From positions 1 through 55,770 of IMG/VR virus record IMGVR_UViG_3300034198_022322: a stretch of DNA of 55,770 nucleotides, one strand, 5' to 3'. Both the position numbers and the translations under genes were made by a program. Position 1 is the first letter of the stretch, and each line of letters begins with the position of its first letter. Positions 15,233 to 23,436 of this stretch are shown in pieces. The notes under the pieces were generated by a model. The model ran no database searches and was not told the origin of the DNA. It worked only from the letters and a program-made list of their open reading frames with translations. The DNA is from a virus.

Positions 15233-16036
15233 TTACAGCTTGGCGTTGGCGAAGGTGTATTTCAGCAGCCCGTCGATCAGCTCGGTGTGCGCGTCGGCGA
15301 ACAGCGATGGATACTTGGCTTTGACCAGGTCGGCGATCTGGTTGAAGACCAACCGAATCTCCCATTCGGCGTGTTCCGACGTGCGCATCACCAAGGTGTT
15401 GCGCAGCGTGCGGAGGCTGAGGCTGAAGCCCATCTCGTTGGCCTGCCCGTTGGGGAGCATGCGGCGGAGCGCCGAGGTGATCTTCTTCTTGGTGGAGAAG
15501 GGCAGGCCTTCCTTGGCCAGGCCCATCTTCTCGACCGCGGCGTCATACCACTTCTCGAGGATTTCCTGCAGGTCCATGATCTCGACATTGATCGGGTCCA
15601 GAATCGGGTCGACCACTAGGTCCAGCTTGTCGGTGCGGACGTAGCGGCCGGACGTCTGGCTGAAGGCCGTGCCGACCCGGTGGCGCACCAGCTCGTGGGT
15701 GAACACGCGCGAGCAGTTGCTGACGATGAAGTTGAGCTGGCAGTGCTCGAAGACGCTACCGTGACCAGACTCGATGGTGCCGAGGAGGTTGGCGTAAATG
15801 TCGCGCACGCGGCTGATATTCTCGTTCTTCCGGGTGGTGAGGGCGGAGTAGCACAGCTTGGCGTACATGCTGCACAGGATCTCGCCGTCGGATAGGCCCT
15901 CTTTGCAGGCCTGGTGCATGGCCTCGGAGAACTCAAGCTGGTCGGTGTCCGTGAGGTAGCGGATGATCTCGTCGTAGTTGGCAGCGGTGGCGCCGGTGAA
16001 GTAGGTCTTCGGTTGTACGAATTGGCCTTTTGGCAT
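15233..16036 (-). CDS. thyX: FAD-dependent thymidylate synthase ThyX
   Basis: 267 residues. ThyX converts dUMP to dTMP using methylene-THF, FAD and NADPH. The signature RHRxxxxxSxxSxR is present at residues 118-131 (RHRVGTAFSQTSGR), and the preceding family block SGHGSVFEHCQLNF at 90-103 is intact. Length is typical for phage ThyX. It is followed by a terminator, so it ends a transcription unit that also carries the dNMP kinase, both supplying dNTPs for phage synthesis. The leader CCAATTACCACCATG has no SD. Confidence 0.96.
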   Translation of the reverse strand: MPKGQFVQPKTYFTGATAANYDEIIRYLTDTDQLEFSEAMHQACKEGLSDGEILCSMYAKLCYSALTTRKNENISRVRDIYANLLGTIESGHGSVFEHCQLNFIVSNCSRVFTHELVRHRVGTAFSQTSGRYVRTDKLDLVVDPILDPINVEIMDLQEILEKWYDAAVEKMGLAKEGLPFSTKKKITSALRRMLPNGQANEMGFSLSLRTLRNTLVMRTSEHAEWEIRLVFNQIADLVKAKYPSLFADAHTELIDGLLKYTFANAKL

Positions 16037-16090
16037 GGTGGTAATTGGATTGGGGTGGATTGTAGGATTCTAGAGGCGTCTGTCTGACTT

Positions 16091-16189
16091 TTACAGCCAG
16101 TGATCGATGACGGGCTTCAGGGCTGGTTCTGGATTGTAGATCTCGGGTCAGTCGTCGAGGACGTCCTGAAGTAGTTGATGGTTATTCAC
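16091..16189 (-). pseudogene. Possible 33-codon mini-ORF interrupted by TGA
   Basis: From a GTG at 16189 overlapping the HD gene stop, the frame reads VNNHQLLQDVLDD, an in-frame TGA (16150-16148), then PEIYNPEPALKPVIDHWL and TAA. The text on both sides of the TGA has protein-like composition. It may be a decayed small gene, or chance. The rest of 16037-16181 holds nothing I can identify. Confidence 0.25.
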
Positions 16190-16835
16190 CGAGCAGAAGC
16201 TGCCCGTCGGTAGGTGGTTTTTCTTTCATGACCCCGAAGTGGGCGGACAGGTAGTCCGCTTGGTGCAGGATGGTAGCCTCCAGCGTTTGCGGCTCCTTCA
16301 CCGATCCCCAGCCAGGAACTGGTCCGTGGTGGGAGACGATGCAGTGACCGACGTCCAGTCTCGTCTTTTCGTCGACGGCGTTCAGCCGGGCGTAATGGTC
16401 GAACAGAGAGTAGGATCCGGAAACGTGGTGAATTTTCTGGTAGAAGTCAGACAGCACCCACAGCACCTCCTCCTGCCCCAGCTTCTCGCTGAACAAAGAG
16501 CGCTTCGGTTTGTCCTGACCAGGGAAGAATCCCCTCAGGACGTAATCGCGCTTCTTCTCCACGTCGTGGCACAACGCAGCAGCCACCAGCGCGTCACGGT
16601 CTACGGCTGGAAGTGCCCTCGCGATATACCACGCCAGCTGCGTCACCTCGAGCGTATGCACCAGCAGACCACCCTCGTAGGCGTGGTGATGCCCCAGGCT
16701 ACCCGGCGTACGCACCTCGTGAAAAGCCTCGTCCTCCATGAGCTGCGCTACGGCGTTGCGCAAATCGTCGGATTCGATGCGATTGATCCAGACCTGCAAC
16801 AGGGCCTCAAATTTGATGTTCTTCATTGTTTCCAT
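16182..16835 (-). CDS. HD-domain phosphohydrolase (YhaM-like)
   Basis: 217 residues from METMKNIKFEALLQVWINRI (ATG 16835, next to the upstream stop). HD superfamily motifs: HHHAYEGGLLVHTLEVTQLA (about 49-68), ALCHDVEKKRDY (HD at about 90-91), and VSHHGPVPGWG further on, with a final Asp in ILHQADYLSAHFG. The order H...HD...H...H...D is that of YhaM-type 3'-5' exoribonucleases and related phosphodiesterases, lacking the OB domain of YhaM. The substrate could be RNA ends or a nucleotide; sequence alone does not decide. Confidence 0.84.
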   Translation of the reverse strand: METMKNIKFEALLQVWINRIESDDLRNAVAQLMEDEAFHEVRTPGSLGHHHAYEGGLLVHTLEVTQLAWYIARALPAVDRDALVAAALCHDVEKKRDYVLRGFFPGQDKPKRSLFSEKLGQEEVLWVLSDFYQKIHHVSGSYSLFDHYARLNAVDEKTRLDVGHCIVSHHGPVPGWGSVKEPQTLEATILHQADYLSAHFGVMKEKPPTDGQLLLGE

Positions 16836-16836
16836 A

Positions 16837-17148
16837 TCACTCCTCCTCAGTTTCAAACTCCTCTGACTCGCGGCAATCTTCGAGCTCGGATTCTTGCAGC
16901 TTGCGTCTCCGACTAATGTTGCTGGGCAAGAATCGACTGTAAGAGCCTTTCAGCGCCATGCGGTAATCGTACATCTCCTCATCCTCCGGACCGGGTCCGC
17001 TGTAGCGTGGTTGAGCCGGAGGGGGTTGCCTGAAGAGTCGCTCGGTGTCGACGGCGTCTCTCGCTTTGATCATCTTGGCGACTTCCAGTGTCTTGGCCGT
17101 GATTGTTGGCGGAGGATTTTCTTCGCCCGATTTTTTACTTTTTCGCAT
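16837..17148 (-). CDS. Hypothetical charged protein
   Basis: 103 residues with a basic Pro-rich start (MRKSKKSGEENPPPTITAKT), a middle with EDEEMYDYRMALKGSYSRFL, and a strongly acidic tail (LQESELEDCRESEEFETEEE). Probably flexible. It overlaps the HNH-like gene by 14 bp. Function unknown. Confidence 0.62.
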   Translation of the reverse strand: MRKSKKSGEENPPPTITAKTLEVAKMIKARDAVDTERLFRQPPPAQPRYSGPGPEDEEMYDYRMALKGSYSRFLPSNISRRRKLQESELEDCRESEEFETEEE

Positions 17149-17566
17149 AGGGTGGTGGTTTTGAGTTACTCTGTACCGCCATCTTCATCAGAATCTTCAA
17201 GGCCTGTGCCTCCGTCAGCGTACGACGCTCGACGACAGGTTCGGCCTTCTTCTTCTCGCGCTTCTTCTTGGGTGCGGCAATCTGTCCCGTCACCCAGTCC
17301 AGATTGTCCGGCCGACAGTTGGCTGGATCTCCGTCCTTGTAGTGCACCCTCAGGGCAACCCTGAAAGTGCGACAGAATGCCTCACCTACAAGCCGCGACA
17401 GACGCCGCGTCGTGTACTCGCCTTTGACTTTGACGTTCGCAACCCTGTGACCGTTGGTGGGTTTACCGACGGTCACAAGTTCCTTGCCTCTGCGCAACCT
17501 ACCAAACGTGCTGACCTCGTAGCCCGGTACACTGAGTACCGGGCGCCAGAATTCCTCCTCGATCAT
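17135..17566 (-). CDS. NUMOD4/HNH homing endonuclease-like protein
   Basis: 143 residues. The N-terminus matches a NUMOD4 module (EEEFWRPVLSVPGYEVSTFG, then RLRR), followed by a region ending RRLSRLVGEAFC and an HNH-type core RVHYKDGDPANCRPDNLDWV with His, Asp and paired Asn. A Lys-rich linker (KKKREKKKAEP) leads to a C-terminal helix (LTEAQALKILMKMAVQS) that could recognise DNA. Free-standing endonucleases of this kind are mobile in phage genomes. Confidence 0.85.
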   Translation of the reverse strand: MIEEEFWRPVLSVPGYEVSTFGRLRRGKELVTVGKPTNGHRVANVKVKGEYTTRRLSRLVGEAFCRTFRVALRVHYKDGDPANCRPDNLDWVTGQIAAPKKKREKKKAEPVVERRTLTEAQALKILMKMAVQSNSKPPPYAKK

Positions 17567-17569
17567 CGG

Positions 17570-18094
17570 TCAGTTCAGCCAGTTGAATGCGGACAGGATC
17601 TTGTCCCGCAGGTCAGCCTCGCTGGAGTTGTTGTCGATCGTGGTCGTGATCAGGTGATCGCTCACACCAAGCTCGCTGGCATGCGCCATCTGAGCGACCC
17701 CGGGTCGATTGATGCGGATGATCACACCGCCGGCGTTGAGGATCGCCTCAGCCTCATTGTCGAAGCGCACGTCGTCGAACACCACGCCGTATCCGCGGAT
17801 CATGACGTCCCTAGCTTCATTCATGGCAGCGTTGGTCCAGGTGTCCTTGTGGATCATGTCGCGTCCCCAGTTGGTTCCCAGGGTCTGCAAGGCGTGCCTT
17901 ACCGTGCAACCGCCCAGCACGTCGGGTGTGGCGTTCTTGTCATTCAGGTCAGGTACCAGGACGCTCAGCATACGCTTGAGAGGTGCCGCAAACGACACGC
18001 GCCAGAATGGGTGGTTCGACAAAAGGACGTCGGCCGCGTGAGTTTTTCCAGACCCTGCGAGACCGCTGAAACCGATTAGATTGATAGTTCTCAT
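17570..18094 (-). CDS. Deoxynucleoside monophosphate kinase
   Basis: 174 residues from MRTINLIGFSGLAGSGKTHA (ATG 18094). The P-loop GLAGSGKT is at 11-18. Further blocks fit the phage dNMP kinase family: VSFAAPLKRML, VRHALQTLGTNWGRDMIHKD, TW, VVFDDVRFDNEAEAILNAGG, and IIRINRP followed by a lid-like HASELGVSDHLI. It phosphorylates dNMPs, including modified bases in some phages, for dNTP supply, and belongs with ThyX. A longer in-frame reading upstream overlaps another real gene and is rejected. Confidence 0.9.
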   Translation of the reverse strand: MRTINLIGFSGLAGSGKTHAADVLLSNHPFWRVSFAAPLKRMLSVLVPDLNDKNATPDVLGGCTVRHALQTLGTNWGRDMIHKDTWTNAAMNEARDVMIRGYGVVFDDVRFDNEAEAILNAGGVIIRINRPGVAQMAHASELGVSDHLITTTIDNNSSEADLRDKILSAFNWLN

Positions 18095-18114
18095 AGCGGG
18101 ATCAGCATGCACGA

Positions 18115-18477
18115 CTACTCCGGGATGGGAATAGAAATTGTGAACGGCTCGCCAAAATCTACCGACGTCCTCACTGAATCGATCTTTTGACGTACAGCGC
18201 CTAGGCTCTCCAGGCAATCCTTGACGGCCTCCATGTCGGCTTTCCCGCACTCGATCACGAGCGCGGCTCCTATCTGGACGTCTTTCAGGGGGGATATACT
18301 GCCCTTCTTGATGACGCCTGACACGCCCTGAAACTCGCGCAGGGTAGGCAGCCTTCTTTGCAAGATCGGTAACGCCGAGTCGCGGTCCTCTGGGCTGACG
18401 AATCGCAGTCCTATGCACGCACTGTAGGTTCCCAAGAACCTGTGCCGAAGTCTTCCTTCCGCGTTGATTGATTTCAT
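18115..18477 (-). CDS. Hypothetical protein
   Basis: 120 residues opening MKSINAEGRLRHRFLGTYSA; mixed alpha/beta (SISPLKDVQIGAALVIECGK, CLESLGAVRQKIDSVRTSVD). The start lies 21 bp downstream of the 18498-18533 hairpin. No motif recognised. Function unknown. Confidence 0.7.
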   Translation of the reverse strand: MKSINAEGRLRHRFLGTYSACIGLRFVSPEDRDSALPILQRRLPTLREFQGVSGVIKKGSISPLKDVQIGAALVIECGKADMEAVKDCLESLGAVRQKIDSVRTSVDFGEPFTISIPIPE

Positions 18478-18497
18478 AAATGGTTGATTTATAACGC

Positions 18498-18533
18498 AAA
18501 AGAGCCGGCCCCGTTACCAGGGCCAGCTCTTTT
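18498..18533 (-). terminator. Rho-independent terminator-like hairpin
   Basis: AAAAGAGC-C-GGCCC/GGGCC-A-GCTCTTTT with an 8-nt loop, symmetric A/T runs, and TTTT on the minus strand. It lies between the stop at 18548 and the start at 18477. The core CCCCGTTACCAGGG is shared with 6021-6034. Confidence 0.82.
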
Positions 18534-18547
18534 GTACGGATTGGCTA

Positions 18548-18799
18548 TCAGGCGACGGCCGCAACCTTGGTAGCCTTCTTGGCAGCCTTGGTGACTTCCT
18601 TGAGGGCAGCCTTGCCGGTGTCGGTCAGCGTGTAGAAACGACCCTTCTTCGGGCAATCGGTCTGCGCAAGGTAGCCCTTGAGGACAAGGTAGCTGACCGT
18701 GCGACCGTTACCCCCGGAGGAGATGGCCTGACTGTAGGATGCCTTTTTGGCTTCGCGGACGGCGTTCAGAACGCTCAGTTGATGCTGGTTCAGTTTCAT
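18548..18799 (-). CDS. Small winged-helix DNA-binding protein
   Basis: 83 residues. MKLNQHQLSVLNAVREAKKA, SYSQAISSGGNGRTVSYLVL and KGYLAQTDCPKKGRFYTLTD (the wing) read as a minimal winged helix, followed by a Lys/Ala-rich tail (KAALKEVTKAAKKATKVAAV) like those of nucleoid proteins. It starts ACACACATG after a 93-bp gap with a promoter candidate and ends at a terminator, so it may be a monocistronic, well-expressed DNA-binding protein. Confidence 0.74.
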   Translation of the reverse strand: MKLNQHQLSVLNAVREAKKASYSQAISSGGNGRTVSYLVLKGYLAQTDCPKKGRFYTLTDTGKAALKEVTKAAKKATKVAAVA

Positions 18800-18827
18800 G
18801 TGTGTTGGCAGCTTGTGCTGACGCGCC

Positions 18828-18856
18828 TATCCAAATAGAAATAGACTGCAGCGCAA
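18828..18856 (-). promoter_or_regulatory. Candidate sigma70-like promoter
   Basis: TTGCGC (18856-18851), a 17-bp spacer and TGGATA (18833-18828) on the minus strand, within the 93-bp gap before the 18799 start and downstream of an A/T-rich run. The -10 match is poor, so this is tentative. Confidence 0.32.
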
Positions 18857-18892
18857 GAAGTTTTTTTGATTTTTCGATATAGCCTATCGGGC

Positions 18893-20575
18893 TCACTCGC
18901 AGATGATCTCGATCTCCGCCGGTTTGCCCTTACACTCACGGGTGATCTTGATTGTCAGCGAGGTGTCCCACGCCGACCCGTACTCGTAAACCGAGACAAG
19001 ATCGTCCTTGAGCTTGGACTCAATCCAGTTCCTCAAAGCGGCCTCAGGGGTCGAGCAGCGCATAGCAATGTCTTTGCGCGCACACTCCCTGAAATACTGT
19101 TCCTGAGTTTCGTCGCTATCCGAATCGTAGTCTTGAAACGGACGGAAGAGCTTCTCCGCGCAAAAATCTTCGATTGCTCCGACGTCGTCAAACCCTTCAA
19201 CGCGGACGAAGTTGGTGTTGAGCGCGTCATAGTCACCGCATTCCCACTCCTTGCTGAGGACGACAAACTCGCGGGCTTTGACTTCCGCAATGTCATCCAG
19301 TGACACTTGGATAGGGGAGCTGACCACGAAGTCGTCGTTGCACTGGTTCAGCAATTCCGCAACGCTTTCACCGTCGACTCTGATGTGCATCTCGGTGCGC
19401 GGCAACGCATCGTAAGAGTCGTAGCCTACCATTTCCGCATTAGGACGAGCCAGCCGGACCGTAAAGAACAATTCCGTGTAGTGCGAAGCGCAGAACAGAT
19501 CGTCGTCCGGGTCGTTGTCGGCCATCAGGTAGATCGGCTTGGCTTCCCACTCGGCAATGTCCCCTTCCCGATAGCTGGGAGGACACTCATGCCCAGGGAA
19601 GAATTTGAGGCTGCTGTTGAGGTCGGCATCAGGCAACTGCACGCCTACCTCTGAAGCGATCAGCTTCCACTTGTGAGGTAGCACGTGGGATTTTGACGCC
19701 AGTTTCCTCAGCAACATGGCTTTCACCCACACGAAGAACTGTCGAAGATCCTCCGACCAGATCATGGCGTTACGGGCAGGCAGCACCATCTTGAGCCTCT
19801 TGGTGTGCAACAGCTCTACGTTGACCGTATGGTCGCAGATACTCAGCAGCTCTGACAGTTCGTTAGCTTCTTGAGAACCGGCGAGCGTATGCGTCAATTC
19901 GATGCCGTGGAAGTTGAATCTCAGCTGATTGCTCCGGCTGTGGAAACTTACAGTGTGCGTCGCGACGACCCTCACACCCAGTTCTTCATGTGTCATCACA
20001 TTCGGTTTGTTCTCCTCCACCAGCTGGCCTGAGCTGGTGGCGTTACCGTCGACTGTGACCTCGCGAATGTTCGCGTACAACACGGCGCGCCGAAAGGCCT
20101 CGGTAGCCTCGTACTTACGGCTCTGAGCGCAGAAGATAATTTCCACACCCTCGACGCTTTCGTCGGCGTTTTCGATCTCCGCCTCCGCGAGCCCTGCGAA
20201 TACCTCCTTGGTCAGGTTGACCACTTGATGACCAGAGCGGATGCGAACGACTCCCTCCATGTTGCTGAGGCAGAAGATGCCCATACCTGCCGGGTCTTCT
20301 GCTTCTTCGATGTCAACTTTCCAGCCGGATTCAGAGAGCTCCAGAAGAGCAGTCATATCCTGAATTCCCCGACCGTTGTCTCGGAAACAAATGAGCGTGG
20401 AGTTGCGACCATCTGTGACCTCCTGCTCGGTCGTCTCCAGTTCGATCCGAGAAGCGCCAGCGCGCCTCGAGTTCTGCACCAACTCCGAGAACACCGTCCC
20501 AAGGTTGCTGTCAAAAAGACGGCTAGCCTTTGAGAGGAAATTTTTACCAACCCTTGCTGTAATAGTATTTTTCAT
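18893..20575 (-). CDS. GHKL-family (Hsp90/MutL/histidine-kinase fold) ATPase
   Basis: 560 residues. The N-terminal 120 residues show the Bergerat ATP-binding fold: N-box FSELVQNSRRAGA (about 29-41), G1 box FRDNGRGIQDM (about 64-74), and G2 box DPAGMGIFCLSNM (about 93-105). The remaining 440 residues match no HisKA, MutL C-terminal or topoisomerase motif I know. They include KRLKMVLPARNAMIWSEDLR and an acidic C-terminal third. Some phage proteins with this ATPase alone (T4 rIIA-like) act in exclusion or lysis control; the similarity here is only to the fold. Leader ATATCAAAATAACACATG, no SD. Confidence 0.82.
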   Translation of the reverse strand: MKNTITARVGKNFLSKASRLFDSNLGTVFSELVQNSRRAGASRIELETTEQEVTDGRNSTLICFRDNGRGIQDMTALLELSESGWKVDIEEAEDPAGMGIFCLSNMEGVVRIRSGHQVVNLTKEVFAGLAEAEIENADESVEGVEIIFCAQSRKYEATEAFRRAVLYANIREVTVDGNATSSGQLVEENKPNVMTHEELGVRVVATHTVSFHSRSNQLRFNFHGIELTHTLAGSQEANELSELLSICDHTVNVELLHTKRLKMVLPARNAMIWSEDLRQFFVWVKAMLLRKLASKSHVLPHKWKLIASEVGVQLPDADLNSSLKFFPGHECPPSYREGDIAEWEAKPIYLMADNDPDDDLFCASHYTELFFTVRLARPNAEMVGYDSYDALPRTEMHIRVDGESVAELLNQCNDDFVVSSPIQVSLDDIAEVKAREFVVLSKEWECGDYDALNTNFVRVEGFDDVGAIEDFCAEKLFRPFQDYDSDSDETQEQYFRECARKDIAMRCSTPEAALRNWIESKLKDDLVSVYEYGSAWDTSLTIKITRECKGKPAEIEIICE

Positions 20576-20578
20576 GTG

Positions 20579-20812
20579 TTATTTTGATATGTCTACAAAC
20601 TTCCAAACGTCGTGATCGACTGGGAATAACTCCCTCAACCGCAGCAACAGAGCTGCGTCTTCTTCTTCTCCAAAACCAGGGTTTGCGAACACTCCGTTCA
20701 CAGACCCCAGAATATACAAAAGAGCGGCGCACAACTCGGGTTCGGCCTTAAAGACCTCCGTCTCGTTGTAGGCACGCATCAGTATGAGCCCAGACAGCTC
20801 CTTAGAGGTCAT
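20579..20812 (-). CDS. Hypothetical protein
   Basis: 77 residues (MTSKELSGLILMRAYNETEV, ELCAALLYILGSVNGVFANP, LRLRELFPVDHDVWKFVDIS), overlapping the upstream gene by 11 bp and ending 4 bp before the GHKL ATPase. Helical. Function unknown. Confidence 0.68.
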   Translation of the reverse strand: MTSKELSGLILMRAYNETEVFKAEPELCAALLYILGSVNGVFANPGFGEEEDAALLLRLRELFPVDHDVWKFVDISK

Positions 20813-21044
20813 GCTCCTCCTCTCCAGCCATCGCTTGAACGGCCCTGTAGCCTGCGCTCATGGAGCGCTCATCCAGCTCTTGCACCTTGCGAGTCAGCAT
20901 CGTGATTGTCGTGTCCGGGTTGTGATCGGACGCCGCACGATTTCGTGACCACTCTGAGATAGTTTCCAAACCTTGGTTCATACGAGTGACTCTTGCCAAC
21001 TTGAACACCTCTGTCAGATTTTGCTCTGCACTCCCCTCACTCAC
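20802..21044 (-). CDS. Hypothetical helical protein
   Basis: 80 residues (NLTEVFKLARVTRMNQGLET, MLTRKVQELDERSMSAGYRA). Predicted coiled-coil character in the C-terminal half. It shares ATGA with the KilA-N gene upstream. Function unknown. Confidence 0.68.
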   Translation of the reverse strand: MSEGSAEQNLTEVFKLARVTRMNQGLETISEWSRNRAASDHNPDTTITMLTRKVQELDERSMSAGYRAVQAMAGEEEHDL

Positions 21045-22477
21045 GCTGTCTCGTCCTGGTTGGAGGTGTAGTAGTTTTCAGCCAATGCCAGCAACGCTTC
21101 GGACAGAGTCTTGGCCGACCCCTGAGCCCTGATGGTCCGCGCTGTCTGCTCCACGTTGCACCACGCGGTCCACGTATCGTCCTCGTAGCGCAGCCGGACG
21201 CCAGCTGCGCGTTCCGTGGGATTCAGTTCATCCCAAGAGTGAGAGTCGTGCTCGAAGAACGAGTAGCGATTCTTGAGTCGGTACATCCTGGTATCCGGGC
21301 GGGTACGGACGAGGCGGCGCAGCATTACTTCAGGGCGCTGAAGCATCCACCGCAAGAGGGGCTCTGCACCCTCAGGCGTGACCAAGATCACGCGACTCTC
21401 GCCGGTGACCTCTACCCCGTTCGAATTGATGACCGGCTCGCACACGCCTTGTTCTGTTTTCCGACGTTTCACGAAGTCGTGCGCGCTGTACATCAGCACA
21501 CCGTTCTCCATCCACTTCTGCGAAATGGCCGATTCCTTGGTCTTGCGACATCCTTTGACAAGCTCCCGGTGCAAGACTCCCAGCGCCCGAAGAACCTTCA
21601 GGCCGCTGATCGGTCCGTGGCCGTGCTCTGACGACGTGCGATTAAGCCACGTGCTGAGCGGGATGGCCTTGACCTCCTTGGCTCGAATGTTCGCGAGATC
21701 CTCAGCCAGCGACACGGCCTCGTCGCGACGCGCCGCAGAATGACTGACCTCAAGCTTCAGGCGCTCCTTGGCGTCCTCGCTGTCCGCCAGAGCCCTCAGG
21801 GCCTCCGAGAAGGTCTGAGGCAGGCGCGCGTCCGCGGAAAGGCCTGAAGACAGCGTGACGCCTCTCGAGAGCCACTCCCGCACCCACTGCGAGACCTGGA
21901 CAGCGAACTTTGCAGAGCACCACTGCGCCACGTGTATGGCGATGTCCGGATGCACCCAAGTCCCTTGGTCCGCGCCGATTTTACCTCTTCGGATGTTGAC
22001 CAAATTGATTGTGGGGATCCCCACAATCAGGCTAAGCTCCTCCATAAACTCTTGAGCGCCAGCGGTTCGGAAATAATCGGCCGTGAATCTACCCACGGCC
22101 TTGCACAGTGCTGTCGCGTTGATGTAACCGTCCGATTGACGCTGACCGACCTCGCAATTTCCGATATTTCGTACAACTATCGCGGATAATTGCGCCGCGT
22201 CATCTTCCTTGACCCTCTTCGGTACTGGTACCTCCATCAGCAGCTGCACACTTCGCTTGGCGCTGTCCAGCGACTTCATAGGCTGGTTATCAATGAAGCA
22301 TTCTTCATCGCGATACCTCAGTGTTCTGAGGGAGCCTTTCTTCTGCACCCACCGCTCGTCGTCATCAAAATCTGTGACGATGTAGTCTCCGACGACCGTC
22401 TGCCTCAGATTGTGCTCGGTCGGCATCAACATGCCATCTTTCAAGACGCATTCCCTACCGTAAATGATGCTGCTCAT
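21041..22477 (-). CDS. KilA-N domain protein
   Basis: 478 residues. Residues about 110-210 hold the KilA-N DNA-binding module: VGQRQSDGYINATALCKAVG, RFTADYFRTAGAQEFMEELS, then GADQGTWVHPDIAIHVAQWC and FAVQVSQWVREWL. The first 100 residues (VVGDYIVTDFDDDERWVQKK) and the C-terminal 250, with a coiled-coil stretch and a second basic region (LLRWMLQRPEVMLRRLVRTR), are unassigned. KilA-N proteins are common in large DNA viruses and phages as DNA-binding regulators or anti-host factors. ATGA overlaps on both sides. Confidence 0.88.
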   Translation of the reverse strand: MSSIIYGRECVLKDGMLMPTEHNLRQTVVGDYIVTDFDDDERWVQKKGSLRTLRYRDEECFIDNQPMKSLDSAKRSVQLLMEVPVPKRVKEDDAAQLSAIVVRNIGNCEVGQRQSDGYINATALCKAVGRFTADYFRTAGAQEFMEELSLIVGIPTINLVNIRRGKIGADQGTWVHPDIAIHVAQWCSAKFAVQVSQWVREWLSRGVTLSSGLSADARLPQTFSEALRALADSEDAKERLKLEVSHSAARRDEAVSLAEDLANIRAKEVKAIPLSTWLNRTSSEHGHGPISGLKVLRALGVLHRELVKGCRKTKESAISQKWMENGVLMYSAHDFVKRRKTEQGVCEPVINSNGVEVTGESRVILVTPEGAEPLLRWMLQRPEVMLRRLVRTRPDTRMYRLKNRYSFFEHDSHSWDELNPTERAAGVRLRYEDDTWTAWCNVEQTARTIRAQGSAKTLSEALLALAENYYTSNQDETA

Positions 22478-22983
22478 TGTGTGATTTCGCGGAGACTTGA
22501 TTCAAGCAACGTCACCCCCCGCAGGTGATCGTGCTCGTGCTGGAATACTTGCGCGGCCAAACCCTGTAGCCGCCTCGTCACCTTGTGACCGGACGTGTTG
22601 ATCCACTCGGCATCAATAGCGTCCCAACGATTCACGTAGAAACGTCTGCTGCCAGGCTCGTCGACGGCCGGTAGAGAGAGGCACCCCTCACCTTCGGCCA
22701 TGTACATGCTGGAACGGTCGGCCGGCTTCCACTTCGGCTGCAGAATGAGGTGACCACCGGGACAACGCAGCAGCTTCACTGAGGACGCCACGAAGAACAG
22801 GTTCATGCGCAGTCCCACTTGATTGGCCGCCAGCCCTAAGCCCCTGTGAGTCCGGCAAAGCCGCATCATCTCGGCGTAGAGACCTGGCTGTTGGGCTGCG
22901 ATGGCCTCGGGCGTCGTTGCAATGCCGGTCAAATCCTCATGCAGGATGTGATTTGGCGTTTCGATTGTTTGTAGCGATAACAT
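22474..22983 (-). CDS. def: Peptide deformylase
   Basis: 169 residues from MLSLQTIETPNHILHEDLTG (ATG 22983; the in-frame upstream extension overlaps another gene). All three motifs are intact: GLGLAANQ at 48-55 (GxGxAAxQ), EGCLSLP at 99-105 (metal-binding Cys), and QHEHDHL at 148-154 (HExxH metal and catalytic site). Length is near the bacterial enzyme, longer than the trimmed cyanophage forms. It removes N-formyl from nascent proteins and may aid rapid turnover or assembly of proteins during infection. Confidence 0.95.
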   Translation of the reverse strand: MLSLQTIETPNHILHEDLTGIATTPEAIAAQQPGLYAEMMRLCRTHRGLGLAANQVGLRMNLFFVASSVKLLRCPGGHLILQPKWKPADRSSMYMAEGEGCLSLPAVDEPGSRRFYVNRWDAIDAEWINTSGHKVTRRLQGLAAQVFQHEHDHLRGVTLLESSLREITQ

Positions 22984-23224
22984 GTTGATAAAGAATAAAT
23001 TGTCCTTCTTTCTCGGCCGTCTCGTAATGACTGCCCTCGAAGTCAAACTGGTCTGGTCTCCCGGCTGGGATCTCCACAAAACAGTGGCCGCGCTTCCCTC
23101 CCCACTTACGCATGGAGGGAAGCGCAAAATGCACGTCGGGCTCTTGAATGAGTCCCTTTTGCGCCAGCCGTCTCAGTAACTTCGAGCTCGTCACCACCTT
23201 CCGGGCGGTGCTGGGCTTCAGCAT
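22937..23224 (-). CDS. Hypothetical protein
   Basis: 95 residues (MLKPSTARKVVTSSKLLRRL, AQKGLIQEPDVHFALPSMRK, GHCFVEIPAGRPDQFDFEGS). It overlaps the deformylase start by 47 bp, rather more than usual here, and the upstream stop by 7 bp. Composition supports a real gene. Function unknown. Confidence 0.6.
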   Translation of the reverse strand: MLKPSTARKVVTSSKLLRRLAQKGLIQEPDVHFALPSMRKWGGKRGHCFVEIPAGRPDQFDFEGSHYETAEKEGQFILYQHVIATNNRNAKSHPA

Positions 23225-23436
23225 GCGTTGATCGCGCTGAGCGGTATTTTACCTTCAGTGAGCAACACCATCAGCCGGTTGTAGAAAACGGCCGGAGTGT
23301 TCCCCTTTCTCTTCAGCTTGGCGTATCCTGACGCCTCGCTATGCTCAGACAGAACTTTCCTCACTTGCTGTACTGGCATTTTCCTCACGCGCTCAATGAG
23401 CGCCTTGTCCTCTGTTTTCCACGATTCAGTGTGCAC
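23218..23436 (-). CDS. Small hypothetical protein
   Basis: 72 residues (MHTESWKTEDKALIERVRKM, PVQQVRKVLSEHSEASGYAK, FYNRLMVLLTEGKIPLSAIN). Basic helical protein, overlapping neighbours by 7 and 11 bp. Function unknown. Confidence 0.66.
   Translation of the reverse strand: MHTESWKTEDKALIERVRKMPVQQVRKVLSEHSEASGYAKLKRKGNTPAVFYNRLMVLLTEGKIPLSAINAC

Noticed and set aside
17570-18499. 309-codon version of the dNMP kinase
   Set aside because: The first 135 codons overlap the 120-residue gene at 18115-18477 and read as low-information sequence; the P-loop begins right after ATG 18094.
22474-23127. Longer peptide deformylase start
   Set aside because: The 48-residue extension overlaps the upstream gene and lies outside the conserved enzyme; ATG 22983 gives a standard length.
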